NCBI GenBank assembly: GCA_027574665.1
Contig: CM050659.1
Span: 24,033,001-24,097,000 of the forward strand
DNA from: Rhynochetos jubatus
Lineage: Eukaryota; Chordata; Aves; Eurypygiformes; Rhynochetidae
Reading direction: 5' to 3'
DNA: 64,000 nt
The notes beneath the pieces were generated by a model, which saw nothing but the letters and a program-made list of their open reading frames with translations, made no database searches and was not told the DNA's origin. The position numbers and the translations under genes are program-made. Below are positions 11,772 through 23,785 of this stretch, piece by piece; position 1 is the first letter of the stretch, and each line of letters begins with the position of its first letter.

Positions 11772-11794
11772 CGGACCACATGCAGATGGCGATG

Positions 11795-11972
11795 CCAGTT
11801 CCAGACGGGGCCTGCCCGCGGGGGCCGAGGGTTGGAGGAGCGGAGCGGCCGAGCGGGCGGTTCAGGAGGGCTGTGCTGCACAGCTCCCGCGGGCAGCGCC
11901 GGGGGCCAACATCGCCGCGGGCCCTGTGCCCTTCCCACCTCAGGGCGCCGCCTCAGGAGTGGGCCAGGCTGG
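11795..11972. promoter_or_regulatory. Small intragenic GC/CpG-rich patch
   Basis: About 180 bases with many CpG (CCCGCGGGGGCCGAGG, GCGGAGCGGCCGAGCGGGCG, AACATCGCCGCGGG), flanked on both sides by AT-rich sequence. No promoter element or coding exon can be assigned. It lies immediately right of the solo LTR. It may be an orphan CpG island, an intronic regulatory element or an unrecognised insertion. Confidence 0.5.
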
Positions 11973-14900
11973 CTGGCCCCAATCCTTTCACCTAAATGCA
12001 TGCTCTCATTTTACACCTAAGGCTGCTGAGGCTAGCTATTCATCCCATTAATTCTTGCATCACAGTATCCGGCCACTCACGCTCCTTCGTCTGTTGGCTA
12101 AACCAGGAATGTCCTAAAACCTCCATGAAGAGATGGCAAAATATTTCTCTAACTTTTTTAGCTAGCGAGGAAAAAAATCCATGTACATAGAGTTTTCCAC
12201 ATTCCAAGTATCCCTGTCGGGGTGTTGGCCAATTTGGCTACTCTCAGCAAAGAGTCTGAAATTGTGAAACCTCCAGAACAACTCCTTCCCCAGTACTCCA
12301 TCCTAGCAAACAGTCTTTGGCTTCAAATCAGCGGTGATCCATTCTTCGATTTAAAACAAATGTTCACCCTTTGGACCTAGCAGGGAGCTGCATATTCCAT
12401 GCTGCAGCATCTGTAATTGAACAGTAGATGAAGTACTTAGGTTGATTTTTTCTGTGTAACAAGTGTCCTACATGTGAGTTACGTAGCTGTGCCTATCGGT
12501 GACCTGCAGAACAGTTTGAACGTGGAGTGTGAGGTTTGGATTTGCTCTTCCACAGCTCCACTGACAAAATAAAACACAGAGTTGGTTTATCTCACTCACT
12601 TTGTCTTTATTGCCCCACGAGTGGTAACTCATCTGGGGACAGATCATTCATTTGGGGCTATCAGTGTTCATTTCCTGGCTAAAGACAACAGTCTTTGCTT
12701 AAGGAATGTCGTGGAAATACGTAAGTGCTGTCACTTGGCATTAATCTTCAGAGTTAGCTCGGTGCGGAGCTGGAGTTCCCTCGCTCCACAACCCACACCA
12801 GTGTCACTCACAAAAACATGAAGGGTGAAAGGCAGAGACTGAGACAGGAGAGCGGGGCTGTTGCCTTTTGTGTTTTTGATAGCTTAATTTTTTGCTCTGA
12901 GGACTGGAAGTAGGATTCTCAGCAGACAAACTGTACTGCATGCTTCACCATGATGACAGCAAGTGTTGGTTGGAGCTTCTCGTGTGTATCAGAAAGGTCA
13001 CACGTGTCACGACGATGTTTTACAAAAGGCACTTGGGTCACTGTGCAAGTACCAGAGAGGTGTGATTAATGTGGGGAGCTGTGACAAGGAGCTGATCAGT
13101 AGCACTGAACAGGAGGCAGTACAAAGAGAAGATAAAGACCAGAAATCTGGATGATGTCTGTAATTTTTACTAATGTCTTTTCAGGTCAGCTTTTACTCTA
13201 TGCCACTGATTTATTCTGACTGTGATGGTCTATAAAAAAGCATGTACTTTGGAGTAGGGGCATTGCAAGAAACATTATGTGAGAGAGATTAATTAGAATT
13301 AAAAAATTAGACCTGTAATCTTCCCACATTTAGAAAATTTCACATCACATCTGAACTTTCTGGTTAGGAAGACACTGGTTCTAATCAAGCCTTGAGCTGA
13401 GAAACCTGATCTCCAGGCCATAACTTTGTAGCTTGTTCCAATCCCTAAAACTAATAGGAAATATTTATACTCAATCCGGCCTGTTACGCACTTTCCCAAA
13501 CAGGTCTGCTCAATTATTCTGTTGAGTCCCATTAAGAGGATGTGTTCAGTGTTTGTCACTGAGCATTAGTGCTGCTTAATATCTCTGTGGTCCTGCTCTC
13601 CAGCTGAGCCATACGTGGAGGGATCAAATGTGATGATACTTGTTTATTAATTTTAATGCTTGTGCAAGCGGTGAAAGGCCTTTCTACTTAGAAGACGACC
13701 CTGGGTTATAAAAGAAGATCCTTGGATTATTTGTTACAGGAAAAAGCAGAGAAAGTATAATTTTGTGTATTTGAAACAAACACTGGGCGTCCAAAAAGGT
13801 GTCAGGGGAAGTGTATTCACATCTATTTCCAGTCCTATGGAGAAGAAGAGAGAACAACTAACGTGCCACGTGATGGGGATAGAACAAGAATATAGGCCAA
13901 GAGGAAACTTGCTGTGAAAAAAGAAGCCTGTTGATACCAAACTATTTGCAAATCTGGATCAAATTTTGACTAATTGTTTTAACAGAAAAGATGGGAAGAC
14001 TGCATTTAAAAATATTTGTGCCAGTATTTTTAGAGGGAATTTCAGAATAGCACTGTTTGTTTAAAAAGTAAGATAAATCAAAAGAAGGCAGCTAAGCAAA
14101 AGTTAAAAGAATCCTAAAATGTCGGAAAATATTGAATTATGCAATGACTGAAATATCTTAGTCAAAACAGAATAAAATTTCTTCAAAATATTTCCTGTTC
14201 AGGGGAAATAAATAATTATTTAACCCCATTCTCCTCCATCATCTCTCCCTGCCTCCAGGGCTGACCTCTACCAAATTTTCAGATTTACAACAGGTCTAAA
14301 AATAATCCACTTTTCTCAGCTGTAAATAGGACAGGGACTCGTCGTGGTGGTACTAAACTACTGACGAACACCTGAACGGGAAGCCTGGATTTACAGTCTC
14401 TGTAACAGAAGCTGCATTTCATTCCTAATCGATTTTTAATAGCAGCCTGCACCTGAATCGCTGTGTGCTAGCCTGTAGCTAGAATTACACTATCCCGTAT
14501 CATAAGCTACAATTTGAACTGGAAGCCAAAACATATAAATGTAGCCTTCTACCATCAGTATTTGAAATCTAGATAGTGTTTTTAAATCACTGTGTAATTA
14601 ACAACAGCAAAAGGCGGTTTCTGGGTTACAAGGATTGGGTTGGCAAAGGAGAGGATGGCATGAACTACAACTAATTGTTAATCTCTGGTAGATGTCAGGT
14701 CTCATGGGCATTATTCTCACTCTGTTTTGATAAACAGAGGAAAAAGGTTTGTATTTTATGGGTTCTTCTCTTTCCTACAGTAAGTGAGGTTTCCTAGAGC
14801 CCCGTGCAGTGAGCAGAGGGCTACAACTGATGTTATCTCAGTGCTTTATCCAGTTTATAGCCTTAGCCCAAAGAATTCTCCATCTTCCAAAGGCCTCCTT

Positions 14901-17900
14901 TCCTCCCTGTTTCAATCTCCAGTATTGGAGCTGTTAAACAGGGTGGTGGAGCAGCTCCTAAAGTGAAGATGCTAATGTGGCAGCTGCTTGCAGGGCTAAA
15001 CTACTACAGTTCTGACATGTGGTTAGGGCTACACTGGCCAGCAGTGGAAAGTGGCCCTGGAATGAAAGGAAAAGGCAGTTGCAGGTGAAGTCAAGCACTC
15101 ACGAAATAACCCAGTGAGGCTTTTTTCTCCCTAACTGGGAAACTCTGTGCAAAAGAAAAAATAGTATCTCAAGTGCTAAAGAGTACCAGCACACAGAGCG
15201 ATAGAGCAAAGCTCTGTGTGACCTGCAGTCTACTTCTGCTTCACTCCAGCGGCTCTAAAAACCCCTGTAAGCAGGACCAAGCCGACCCCACTTGCACTGG
15301 GAAGGAGACACTCTGTGCAAGAGCACTTTTCCAGGCAGCTGGATGGTTCATTTAGCAGATAAGCAAATATAAAGTGGCTCAGCTTTGGATCTTAACAGAA
15401 TGGCAAAGAATAAATACCAAATAGGGAACTAATCAACTGCCAGCTGATACCTTTGTTATGGTTTGTGCAGGCAAAAAACTGAATCCTTCATGAAACTCCT
15501 AAGTTGTTCAGACTGACCGTGGCATGGAAAAATGATCTGCTGGAACATCAGGAGTGTCACTGCCAGCTTTACAAACATGTTCACCACCTTCAGTTAATCA
15601 GCAGTCAGTTAGCTGCTTGTAAAAAAGTCTCTCAGAGACAGAACTTCTTGAAACAAAAGGGATGGGGTCACTTTTCTTTAAAAATGATAACCTGAGCCTG
15701 AAGGAAGATCTCTAATTCCAGATGGTGTAAATCAATTGCACTCAACTCTTGCAATTTGGAGAGCTGTGGCATGGGAAATGCAGGTGGTGTCCTCTCTGCA
15801 GTTACCACTGAACTCCCAGGGAAAAAATTCTCAGCAAAGAATCCCTTTATGAAAACAGGGTGTTCTGTTCATCCAGAGTTGGGAAGGTAATATGCCCTAT
15901 GAGTCTTACCCATAAAGAAACACCCATTAATTCCCATAGGATAATTAAAAAGGACAATTTACCATGGGCTGCAAAGCTCATTATATGTGAAGAAAGACAA
16001 GAGCTGTAGCACGTTGGGGACTTATCAGCTGCAGAACCAGCTCCAAGGCGAGGGAAAGGCCCCTTCCCTTGGTTCTCAGACTGGCTGTCTAGCTCTCCAG
16101 GTCAGTGGAAGTTTGCAGGAAACTGCAGCCAGGCCAGGGTGTTACTGTTTACCCAGCACGGCTCAAGAGGGAACACAAACAGCAAAGCGAAGGAAGCAGA
16201 GGCAGCGGGACAGTGCAGGGGAAGGGGGCCTGCAGGCCAGCCGCCGGGACAGAGGCAGGCAGAAAAATCAAGCCTGCCACACACAAAAGCAACCCAAAGG
16301 TCAAGAGCCTGCAAGAACATTGTTTACCTTCAGGCAGTGAAGCCCTTCATGTTTAAATTTGTATTCTGTCTAGGTGGAGATTAATTGCTGCTTGAGATGA
16401 GCTTAGGGAGGGTCCCTTTTAACTCAGCGGTGCAATAGCAATTGCCTGGGGAACACGCAGTTCCCCCTCAAGCCTCCGCAGTGACCACACAGATACGGGA
16501 CTCCTTCGGCTCATGGTGACATCTGTTCTCTGTCTAGCGGTATCTGTAACATAGGTGACTATCTCCCAGGAAGTGGTGGAGGTCTGTCACTACGACCTGC
16601 TCACTTGCCAGTTGAATCCTGCTCTCCAGACGGCTCACGGCCCCATCCCACCAGCTGATGAAGCTGAGGGACTTGAAAGCCCGCAGCAATGCACCCCAGG
16701 AACTCGGCACACTGTAGACTTAGGCTCTCCTACAGCTCTTTACTTTTCAGCATGGTATCACCCACCAGCGCGTTTGAAACATCCTCCTGAGACACACACA
16801 CAGAATTTTGTACAGCGTTTTGGGTGCTTTTCAGTTCTGCTTGTGCTTCATACACCGTGATGGCCATTTGTCTCATGATATTTGTATCAAATCTAAAGCT
16901 GTAGAGATAACATCACCTCTCCCTTCAGATACTATCCATCAGCCCACAGAGATGATGAGCACTAAATGGCCTTTGAGGACAGTTATCCACAGCTGCTCGT
17001 ATCTATGAAATTCCTGAACATTCATTTTCCTTCTCACTTTGACCCTGCTAAAGATAATTCTCTCAACCTCACTATTTATTTTCTTCACTCAGTCATACCT
17101 TAGCTGGGAAGCCTGTGCAGAGTTTCACAGGTTCTTTAAGTTCATGTTTTGACATAATCCCCATGAAGTTTGTCTTCATCAAGGTCAAAACCAGGTTTAT
17201 AATCTGTTCTTTACGTTAATAGGGTCGTTAGGAGTTAAGTGACACTTTGTTCAGACTATTTTGGAAAGCTTTACGAGGAAATTGCCTACTCTACTGTATT
17301 CCTCCTGGTAATCCATCAAAGGCTCTTCTAGGTACAGGAGTAACTTCTATAAACTCACTTGTTTTGAAACTGGATCTTTGAAAATAAAGGACTTTCCAGT
17401 TTGGCAGGCCAATGAAAAGAATTGGTGGTGGAATGTTTAGATTAAACACAAAGCAGAATATTTTTTCTTTAGGCAAAACAAAAGTGACTGCAAAACCCCC
17501 CAAAGCCATTCTGAGTCAACATGAAGCATTCTGTTTTGGTCAAGTGAAATACATTCTTCCCCTGGAGATTACTGTTAGAAACACAGGAATATTTGTAGAG
17601 AAAAATATTACTTTAAAAAGTGTTACTTCAAATACTGTTGAAGCAAAATGTTTCTCATTGCCAAACAAATAAAAGCCAACGTGGAAAGATGCATTTTTTA
17701 AAAAACTCCAGGATTCCATACTGTGGCTGAAGTTATGTTTCAAGCATCAGAAGAGTCTGCAAGTTCTGACTCCCCACAACACTAGGCTGCAGGCAGGCAC
17801 AGACCTTGTAGAAACCGTTCACCAGCTTTACCTGAAGTCCCATCATTAAGAACAGGCCTCCTACATCAGACTTAGACTTTGGGTAAGGCCCAGCAATCGG

Positions 17901-18700
17901 CAATACTGAGTGGCTAAGAAACGGGAAGGACGAACTGGGGGGAATGTGTGTGTGAGTTCGGCCGCCAGGCTTTCGTTTACAAATTCACCATCTATGAGAG
18001 GGAGGGGATCGTTACCTCTTCCTGCTGGGATGTCAAGCGCTGTCACTGACTGAGTGCCCTGAGCGTATGCTGCTCACTCATCATCATATCTTACAAGGCT
18101 TCTGCACTTAGAAGTGACCCTTTAGGATACGATATGAAGATACTGAATGTCTTGATTCAGAACTGAAAGCATCTTACTTTTCTCCTGGATCCAGCACGTT
18201 ATACTTGAGGAACAAGGGAGGGTCCTGCATGGTGACACAGCCTCTATCCCCACGACTTGTGGCCCTGAACACTGTCAGCTAGGATATGGTGCCAAACCCT
18301 TCTACCCGTCTGTGCGATACAGCCAGCTTATCTGCTGGGCTCCGCACTGAGAGACGGGACAGCGTTTGCCTATCTCAGCTTGCTGAGTGTCTGGCAGCAA
18401 GGGTAGCTGTCTCAGTGTCTCCAGCATGAAAGAAAGAAGAAATGCAGCTCCAACTCTGTTCTCACTGGTAATATCTTCTGGAAAGCAAGCTAGGGCCCAA
18501 GTCAGGGCTGTCACCCTGGCCCGGCATTTCTGCTTGTCACATGCAGATTATCTCTGAGAACTGTCAAGAGAATTAAGGAGGCAGAAATCAGCTTCAAAGC
18601 ACATCAGAACCAAAATATGATCTCATATGGGGGGTGCTTTCATGCACCTCCATCCTCTTTAGATTTCTTTTGGTGGGGAAGGGATGAAGAAGATGGGGCT

Positions 18701-18850
18701 TCACATCTCTGGGCTGTACCGTTCGATAAAGAAGCGGCTGTGGTTGGTGTTACACTCTACCCTGATGCAGTGCTTGTACCACCTCTCCTCTTCCTTTGCA
18801 ATAGGAAGGCAGAGCTTGTACCCTTCCTTGGGGTTGTCTGGCTGCTGGAG
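18701..18850 (-). other. Exon-like open frame of unknown identity in intron 3
   Basis: After a good 3' splice site (CATCTCTCTGCTTGTCAG) a 49-codon frame runs to TGA on the gene strand. Codon choice is strikingly coding-like (AAG, GAG, TAC, CTC, AAC, CAC, TTC), and the peptide includes KEGYKLCLPIAKEEERWYK, then HCIRVECNTNHSRFFIERY: three cysteines, charged and aromatic residues, protein-like composition. I do not recognise the family. From the first AG the phase is 0, which does not continue exon 3 (phase 1); the AG 13 bases further in (exon from 18837) would be phase-1 compatible, giving VK-D-NPKEGY and a soluble product with Ig domain 1 only. It could instead be a terminal exon of a nested gene or a retrocopy fragment. 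A 196-codon frame on the other strand overlaps it and looks like a shadow. Confidence 0.4.
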
Positions 18851-19569
18851 CTGACAAGCAGAGAGATGCATGCTCAGACAGGAGAAGCTGCTTGGATACA
18901 TCCCGCTTTTTCTTTCAGAAAGGCCTTAACAGGACTTGTGCTCCCATATAAAAGACTGTCCTGCTTCAGATTTGATTTCCAGTTCTTGTGGTCTGGAGTT
19001 CTGGCAGGACTGCACTATGGCTCAAGCCTGCAGAGCTGGTGCTTCATGGTAAACTTTAGAAGGAGCCAGAACTCAAATTCTCTGCAGGCCTATCTTCTAG
19101 TTACACTGTGTTTTGTGAACATCAGTGCTGAAAACCAAACGTATGGAAACAAAGTACTCCCTCAGTCCTCCCATCTTTCTAACTCACAGGGAAACACCAA
19201 CCGATGAATTGCTGTTAAAATGTTCACCCATCTATGTGTTCGAAGAGTGAACCACACTAGGCACAAGCAGGAATTGGTGATTCTACCCCAGCGTACTTGG
19301 ACCCTTCGCAGCAGCCGACACTGATGTACCGGGCTCACAAACATCACTTTGTGCCAGTTCCCGTATCTTGACCTGAGGATGTGGGACTCATGTTTCTGAA
19401 GTAGTTATTTGAGAACCAGCCCTATCGTGGGCATAATTATTTCATGAAACAGAGTAACAGCCCTGCTTTGCATAAAAAATAACAGAGGATGTCTGCTGCT
19501 GGCCTGCTCGCCCCGTGTCTGTGGTGAGGGGACTGCTCCTTCAGCCCAGGTCTAGGAAAGCAGTACTAT

Positions 19570-19592
19570 GGGGGGTGGGGGGTGGGGGGTGG
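19570..19592 (+). repeat. (TGGGGGG)n tract, G-quadruplex candidate
   Basis: Three runs of six G separated by single T, followed by TGG. Enough G tracts for an intramolecular quadruplex on the plus strand (template side of the host gene), in intron 3. Confidence 0.85.
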
Positions 19593-22500
19593 ACAGGAAT
19601 CAGAGCGTAGCTTGGACACTTGGGTGAACTTTTCTAGACACTATTTGGCAGGATGTGACCAGTTCCCGTTACCACAGTAATAACATCGGACAAGTTGCTG
19701 AGGAAGGGAAGCAAACCAGAATGGAGCTCATGCTCCTTCCTACCGACGCACTGACTGAGCGGCACAGAAAGGTGTAGCAAATCCTTTACTGCTACACAGA
19801 GCTCGGCCTGCAAGGGGAAATCAGTGCAAAAGCTGAGGCGGCGTTTCAGCTGGTACGGCGAGTGCTACAGCTGACACCCTGAGGACTGTCTTACTTTGAG
19901 ACAGTTGCTTTGCTGACAGTAACAGTATTTCAAATAGCTGAGAACTGCAAGTGCTGACTGCTGCCTCGGCTGGGGTCTGGGATAGCCCTTTGGGAAGCTG
20001 GAGAGAATCTTCCGTTGATTTGTCTTTTTTTCCTCCTTCTCTAAGCCATGTTAAATTTTATATGTGCCCTAGGAAACATTGTAGATAGGACTCTCTATAT
20101 TTTAACACCAAATAGACAGCCTGCCCTTTCCTTTGGCACAGGGATCCCAAAGGTTCAAATAAATACATTCCTCACAGGGAAGTATCCATTGGATTGGGAA
20201 GGATAATTGCAGGAGATAGGTAGACAGATAGAAGCAAATGATGTTTGCTAGCCAGCTTTGGTGCATTTGCGATGGGAACACCATCCACATGAGACCTGCT
20301 GACGGGGGCTCCTACGGGGGCAGCTAGTTTGCAGTGAAGCCTTGTCTTTAGGGCTACTGCTTGGGAGCTGGCTCAGCAGAGACGGAATGTTCTGTGACTG
20401 AGGGTGGGCTTCCCCCAGTCACCCAGTGTCACGAGAGAGTTGCTTGGCTGCTCGTCCCGTTCAGCACTGCAGCACCGTGTTCGACCAGGCGCTGCATTTC
20501 GCTGCGGAGATTATCCCTCAGCATTGCAAGGAAGTTAAACAACGCAGTTAAAAAACGCCCAACTATTCCTGTTCCAGCCCTAAGCTATGTTCTTTTCAAC
20601 AAGGAGATGGGCAACAGGAGAAGGGGGTTGTCCTGCTTTTTAATTATGATCCCTGGGACTTGCAGCTGCAGCGGGAAGCAGAAAAGGCCTCGGGAACAAT
20701 TACTCAGGATTAAGATCCCGAGTTCTCCCTCCAGACTGCCAGGGCACAGCTGAGGCATGGCGGCTGACCCTGCCGCCTTCGGGTCCCTCATGATCTGACT
20801 GATGTGCAGGGGTCACGGCTCAATTGCACCGGGGGGGAGAGCTGCTGAATGCCAGATTCTGACAGAGCTTAGAAACTCCACCAGGGAGGCTGTAAAAACA
20901 GAAGCAAGCACAGGAAATAATAGCCAATAAGCAGGGCTTCCGATACAATCATGTTCTCATTTTGGTGTCAAGCAGCAGGCCAGGAATGAAGGGAAAAAAT
21001 ACCATTCCCCTTCCTTTTTTGGCAATAACGGATTGTAACCTCAGAGGAATCTCCAGCCTTCGGGTCTGGCTCAATATTTTCTCACTCCACCTGGCTCAGT
21101 CTCATAAACACCGCGCTGAGCACTCGCTCTCTCCACAAAACATCCGAAGAGATGTCTTTTGGTCCTCTCCCTTGTCTGGCCCTCACAGGGAACTGTGACT
21201 TTCTTCACTTGGAGACTGCCGATGGGCTCCTCAGTGATGCTCAGATGCTGTTGGGACAATTTCCTTACAAAGGCACGTTTAAATATTGAAGAAAATTGTT
21301 AAGTATGTTCCGAGTGCTTTGCTCGACTCCACAATTCATAGAGCCCTCACAGAAGAACAGCTTGCTTCTCCCCAAACCAGCCTGCTGGCTTTCAACAAAT
21401 ACAGGAATTGAATAGGAGGAAGAACATGCCCTGAGGACAGCATCCACGCTGAAGTATAAATAACTTCATTTCACTGGGGCCACGCAGCTTCCTCAGTCTG
21501 GAGGGCCCGATCCCAGCGGGCACTTGCAAGCCTATCAGCTGCACTGCTGTGGCAGAGCTCTGCGCTGGGGTGGGTGAGCAGCTGGGACACGGACCAGAAG
21601 GATCCCCGCTGACTTGCCTTTCTCACCACTTCACCCTCGGAGTGCACTGTACAACCTGGTTCATTTTCTACCCACTTTGCCTTCAATAACTTTTAAAGCA
21701 CAGGAGTCCGAGTCAGAGCTTTTAGAGCAGTGAGGTCATAGGACACAATTACATTGCATCTGAGAGAGGACAATCTCGGAGGGTGATTTAGAGACAACAG
21801 CCATTCAATGCTGTTTTTCAGGGAAACCTTGGCACAGCATTCTCAGGCGAGCAAGAGGACATCCTGCAATTTTTTTAGATTAGCACTGTTCCAAGTGCAT
21901 TGCCAGTGAGCATTTCATGACTTGAGACATTTTCTTAGGGAAAATGCTCAGGCAGTCCCAAAAGATCCATAACATTTCCTGCACGTGCTCCCGCCGTAGA
22001 GTAATGAAGGCCTGGATAGCCAGCCATCAGGACAGAGAACTGAGTTTTCAATGCGCTGTTTCCTGAAGCGTAGGCATTGGGCTGGGTTAACACTATTAGA
22101 TCTGGGGCATCTGAGCAGTGCGTAATGAGAAAAGGAAACAGCTCAGCACAAGAACTAGGGTGGATAAAGCAAGCAGGGCTTAGAGTAATAAGGAAAAATC
22201 AGAAAAAGGAAATAGGAGAAACAAAATGACTGCAGGAACTAACACCAAAAAGCTGCTTTCCGATAAGAGAAGGACTGGCTGGGAAGGCAGGATAAGGGTA
22301 GAAAGGGACTGTTTTCAACGGGCATAAAGAGCCAGGAAAACGCCATCCACATGAATCAAACAGGTGTGTTCACCTAGCAGTGCAAAAATTGAATTTAGCC
22401 ATGTGGGCATATCGCAATCCCTTCGGGATGGAAGTCACCCCTCGTGGTGGTTTCACCATCGTCAGCAATACCGTGAGACTATCAGAGCTGCCCAGCAAAC

Positions 22501-23573
22501 GTGTGTTTTCTGTAAGTGTGCTGAACTATTCAGATAATATCAGATTCATTGCCTCTCCAGCATTTGTTTTAGTAAGTGGATTCAAAGAAACACATTGTAG
22601 TGTTTACTAGAAAAATGAAATTATCTCATTTTCATGAGTGCTTGTGGGGAACTGAACAGTCCGCCTCTCCAGCGCCAGTGGAGTTCATGTCACCCCCTAT
22701 TAAAGACACTAGAAGTCAGCTCCTTTATCTGACTACTCCCAACCTCAACTTGGACGATCCACGATGATTCAGTGGTTTAGTAATAACGCGTTTGTCAAGT
22801 AGATCTGAAAAACATATCAGCATTTTGGGGGCATATTCTCCTAACAAAAATTCCTATTACTGAAAAGCTTGTTCAGTGTGTTAGATTCCCTTAATCTCAG
22901 AGGACCACACTCCTCTGAAGTTTCTGCTTCCATTTCTTATTGGATCTGAACTCAATGGTTCTGACACATGGGGGAGAGGCGGCTCAAAGAGAACAAAAAT
23001 GAGCAATGGGCCATTTTGTACAATAAAATATGTATAAAGCAGTCATCCAGCTTTGCTAAGTATGTATCACAGACGGGAGGGACAAAGCACTACACAAACG
23101 TGTAGGAGAGAGAGGGATTACAAAGAATGTTGCTGGGGAGTTTCACGCCTGGGGAGGGAGGGAGGGAAAGAGAGAGGACTTGGGTATTCAGGATGAATTT
23201 TAGGAAAAGCACTGTGATAGCAAAACACTTTAGGATAAAAGAATTGATTCTTAAAAGAAATTAAAAAGAGGTTTAAAGAAATCAGTGTATCACTCAACTA
23301 GATGGGATAACCTTGTGTTCAAGTCTCAGAATTGAACAAGATAGGTAACTTCTCATTTTCACATCTCTGTCCCTGTGAATTCAGCTGGCGTGAAAACCCA
23401 GATATATCCAGTCTCTGGAAATGTTAAAGCTGGTGCTTGCTGCAGTGCTGGGCCAGTGGGGGGGTGAAAGGTGTGAAAGCATCTGACTTGGGTTGCTTGT
23501 TGTACCTAGCACAGAACCCACAGTTCAACACAGCTGGAAAAGCCACAACAAAACACCAAAGTGAAATTCTTAC

Positions 23574-23785
23574 CTTTAACATACACATAAATCTTGGCCA
23601 TGAGATCCTCGTTGGACGGGGCGTCGTCATGAATGCAGATGAAGTAGCCGGTGTCGTTAGCAATGACTTTCCTGATGACGAGCATGCTGCAGCTTTGCCT
23701 TGTGCTATTGCGACAGCTACTTATTTGCACCCGGGGGTCTTCCTTCTGGCCCCCCCTCAAAAGCCAGCTTACAGAAGGCGCTCCC
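23574..23785 (-). CDS. FLT1: FLT1-like exon 3 (rest of Ig domain 1)
   Basis: 212-nt exon, acceptor GTGTTGGCAG and donor TTAAAG|GTAAGA; enters in phase 2, leaves in phase 1. It encodes about 70 residues of Ig domain 1: GAPSVSWLL (strand C tryptophan), a C-x7-C pair (SCRNSTRQSC) matching the extra cysteine pair remembered from the same place in human FLT1, the signature ANDTGYFIC holding the second disulphide cysteine (about residue 104), and AKIYVYVK leading into domain 2. NST and NDT are likely N-glycosylation sites. A 124-codon frame on the opposite strand is a shadow of this exon. Confidence 0.92.

Larger units (their letters stand above)
10007..23573 (-). other. FLT1: Intron 3 (about 13.6 kb)
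   Basis: Between exons 3 and 4. Holds the solo LTR and adjacent CpG-rich patch (11.0-12.0 kb), the exon-like frame at 18701-18850 and a G-quadruplex-prone tract at 19.57 kb. The remaining sequence shows no gene or repeat I can name. Confidence 0.88.

Noticed and set aside
18617..19207. 196-codon plus-strand open frame.
   Set aside because: Composition is unlike a conserved protein and it overlaps the better-looking minus-strand exon-like block, whose codon bias can hold the other strand open.
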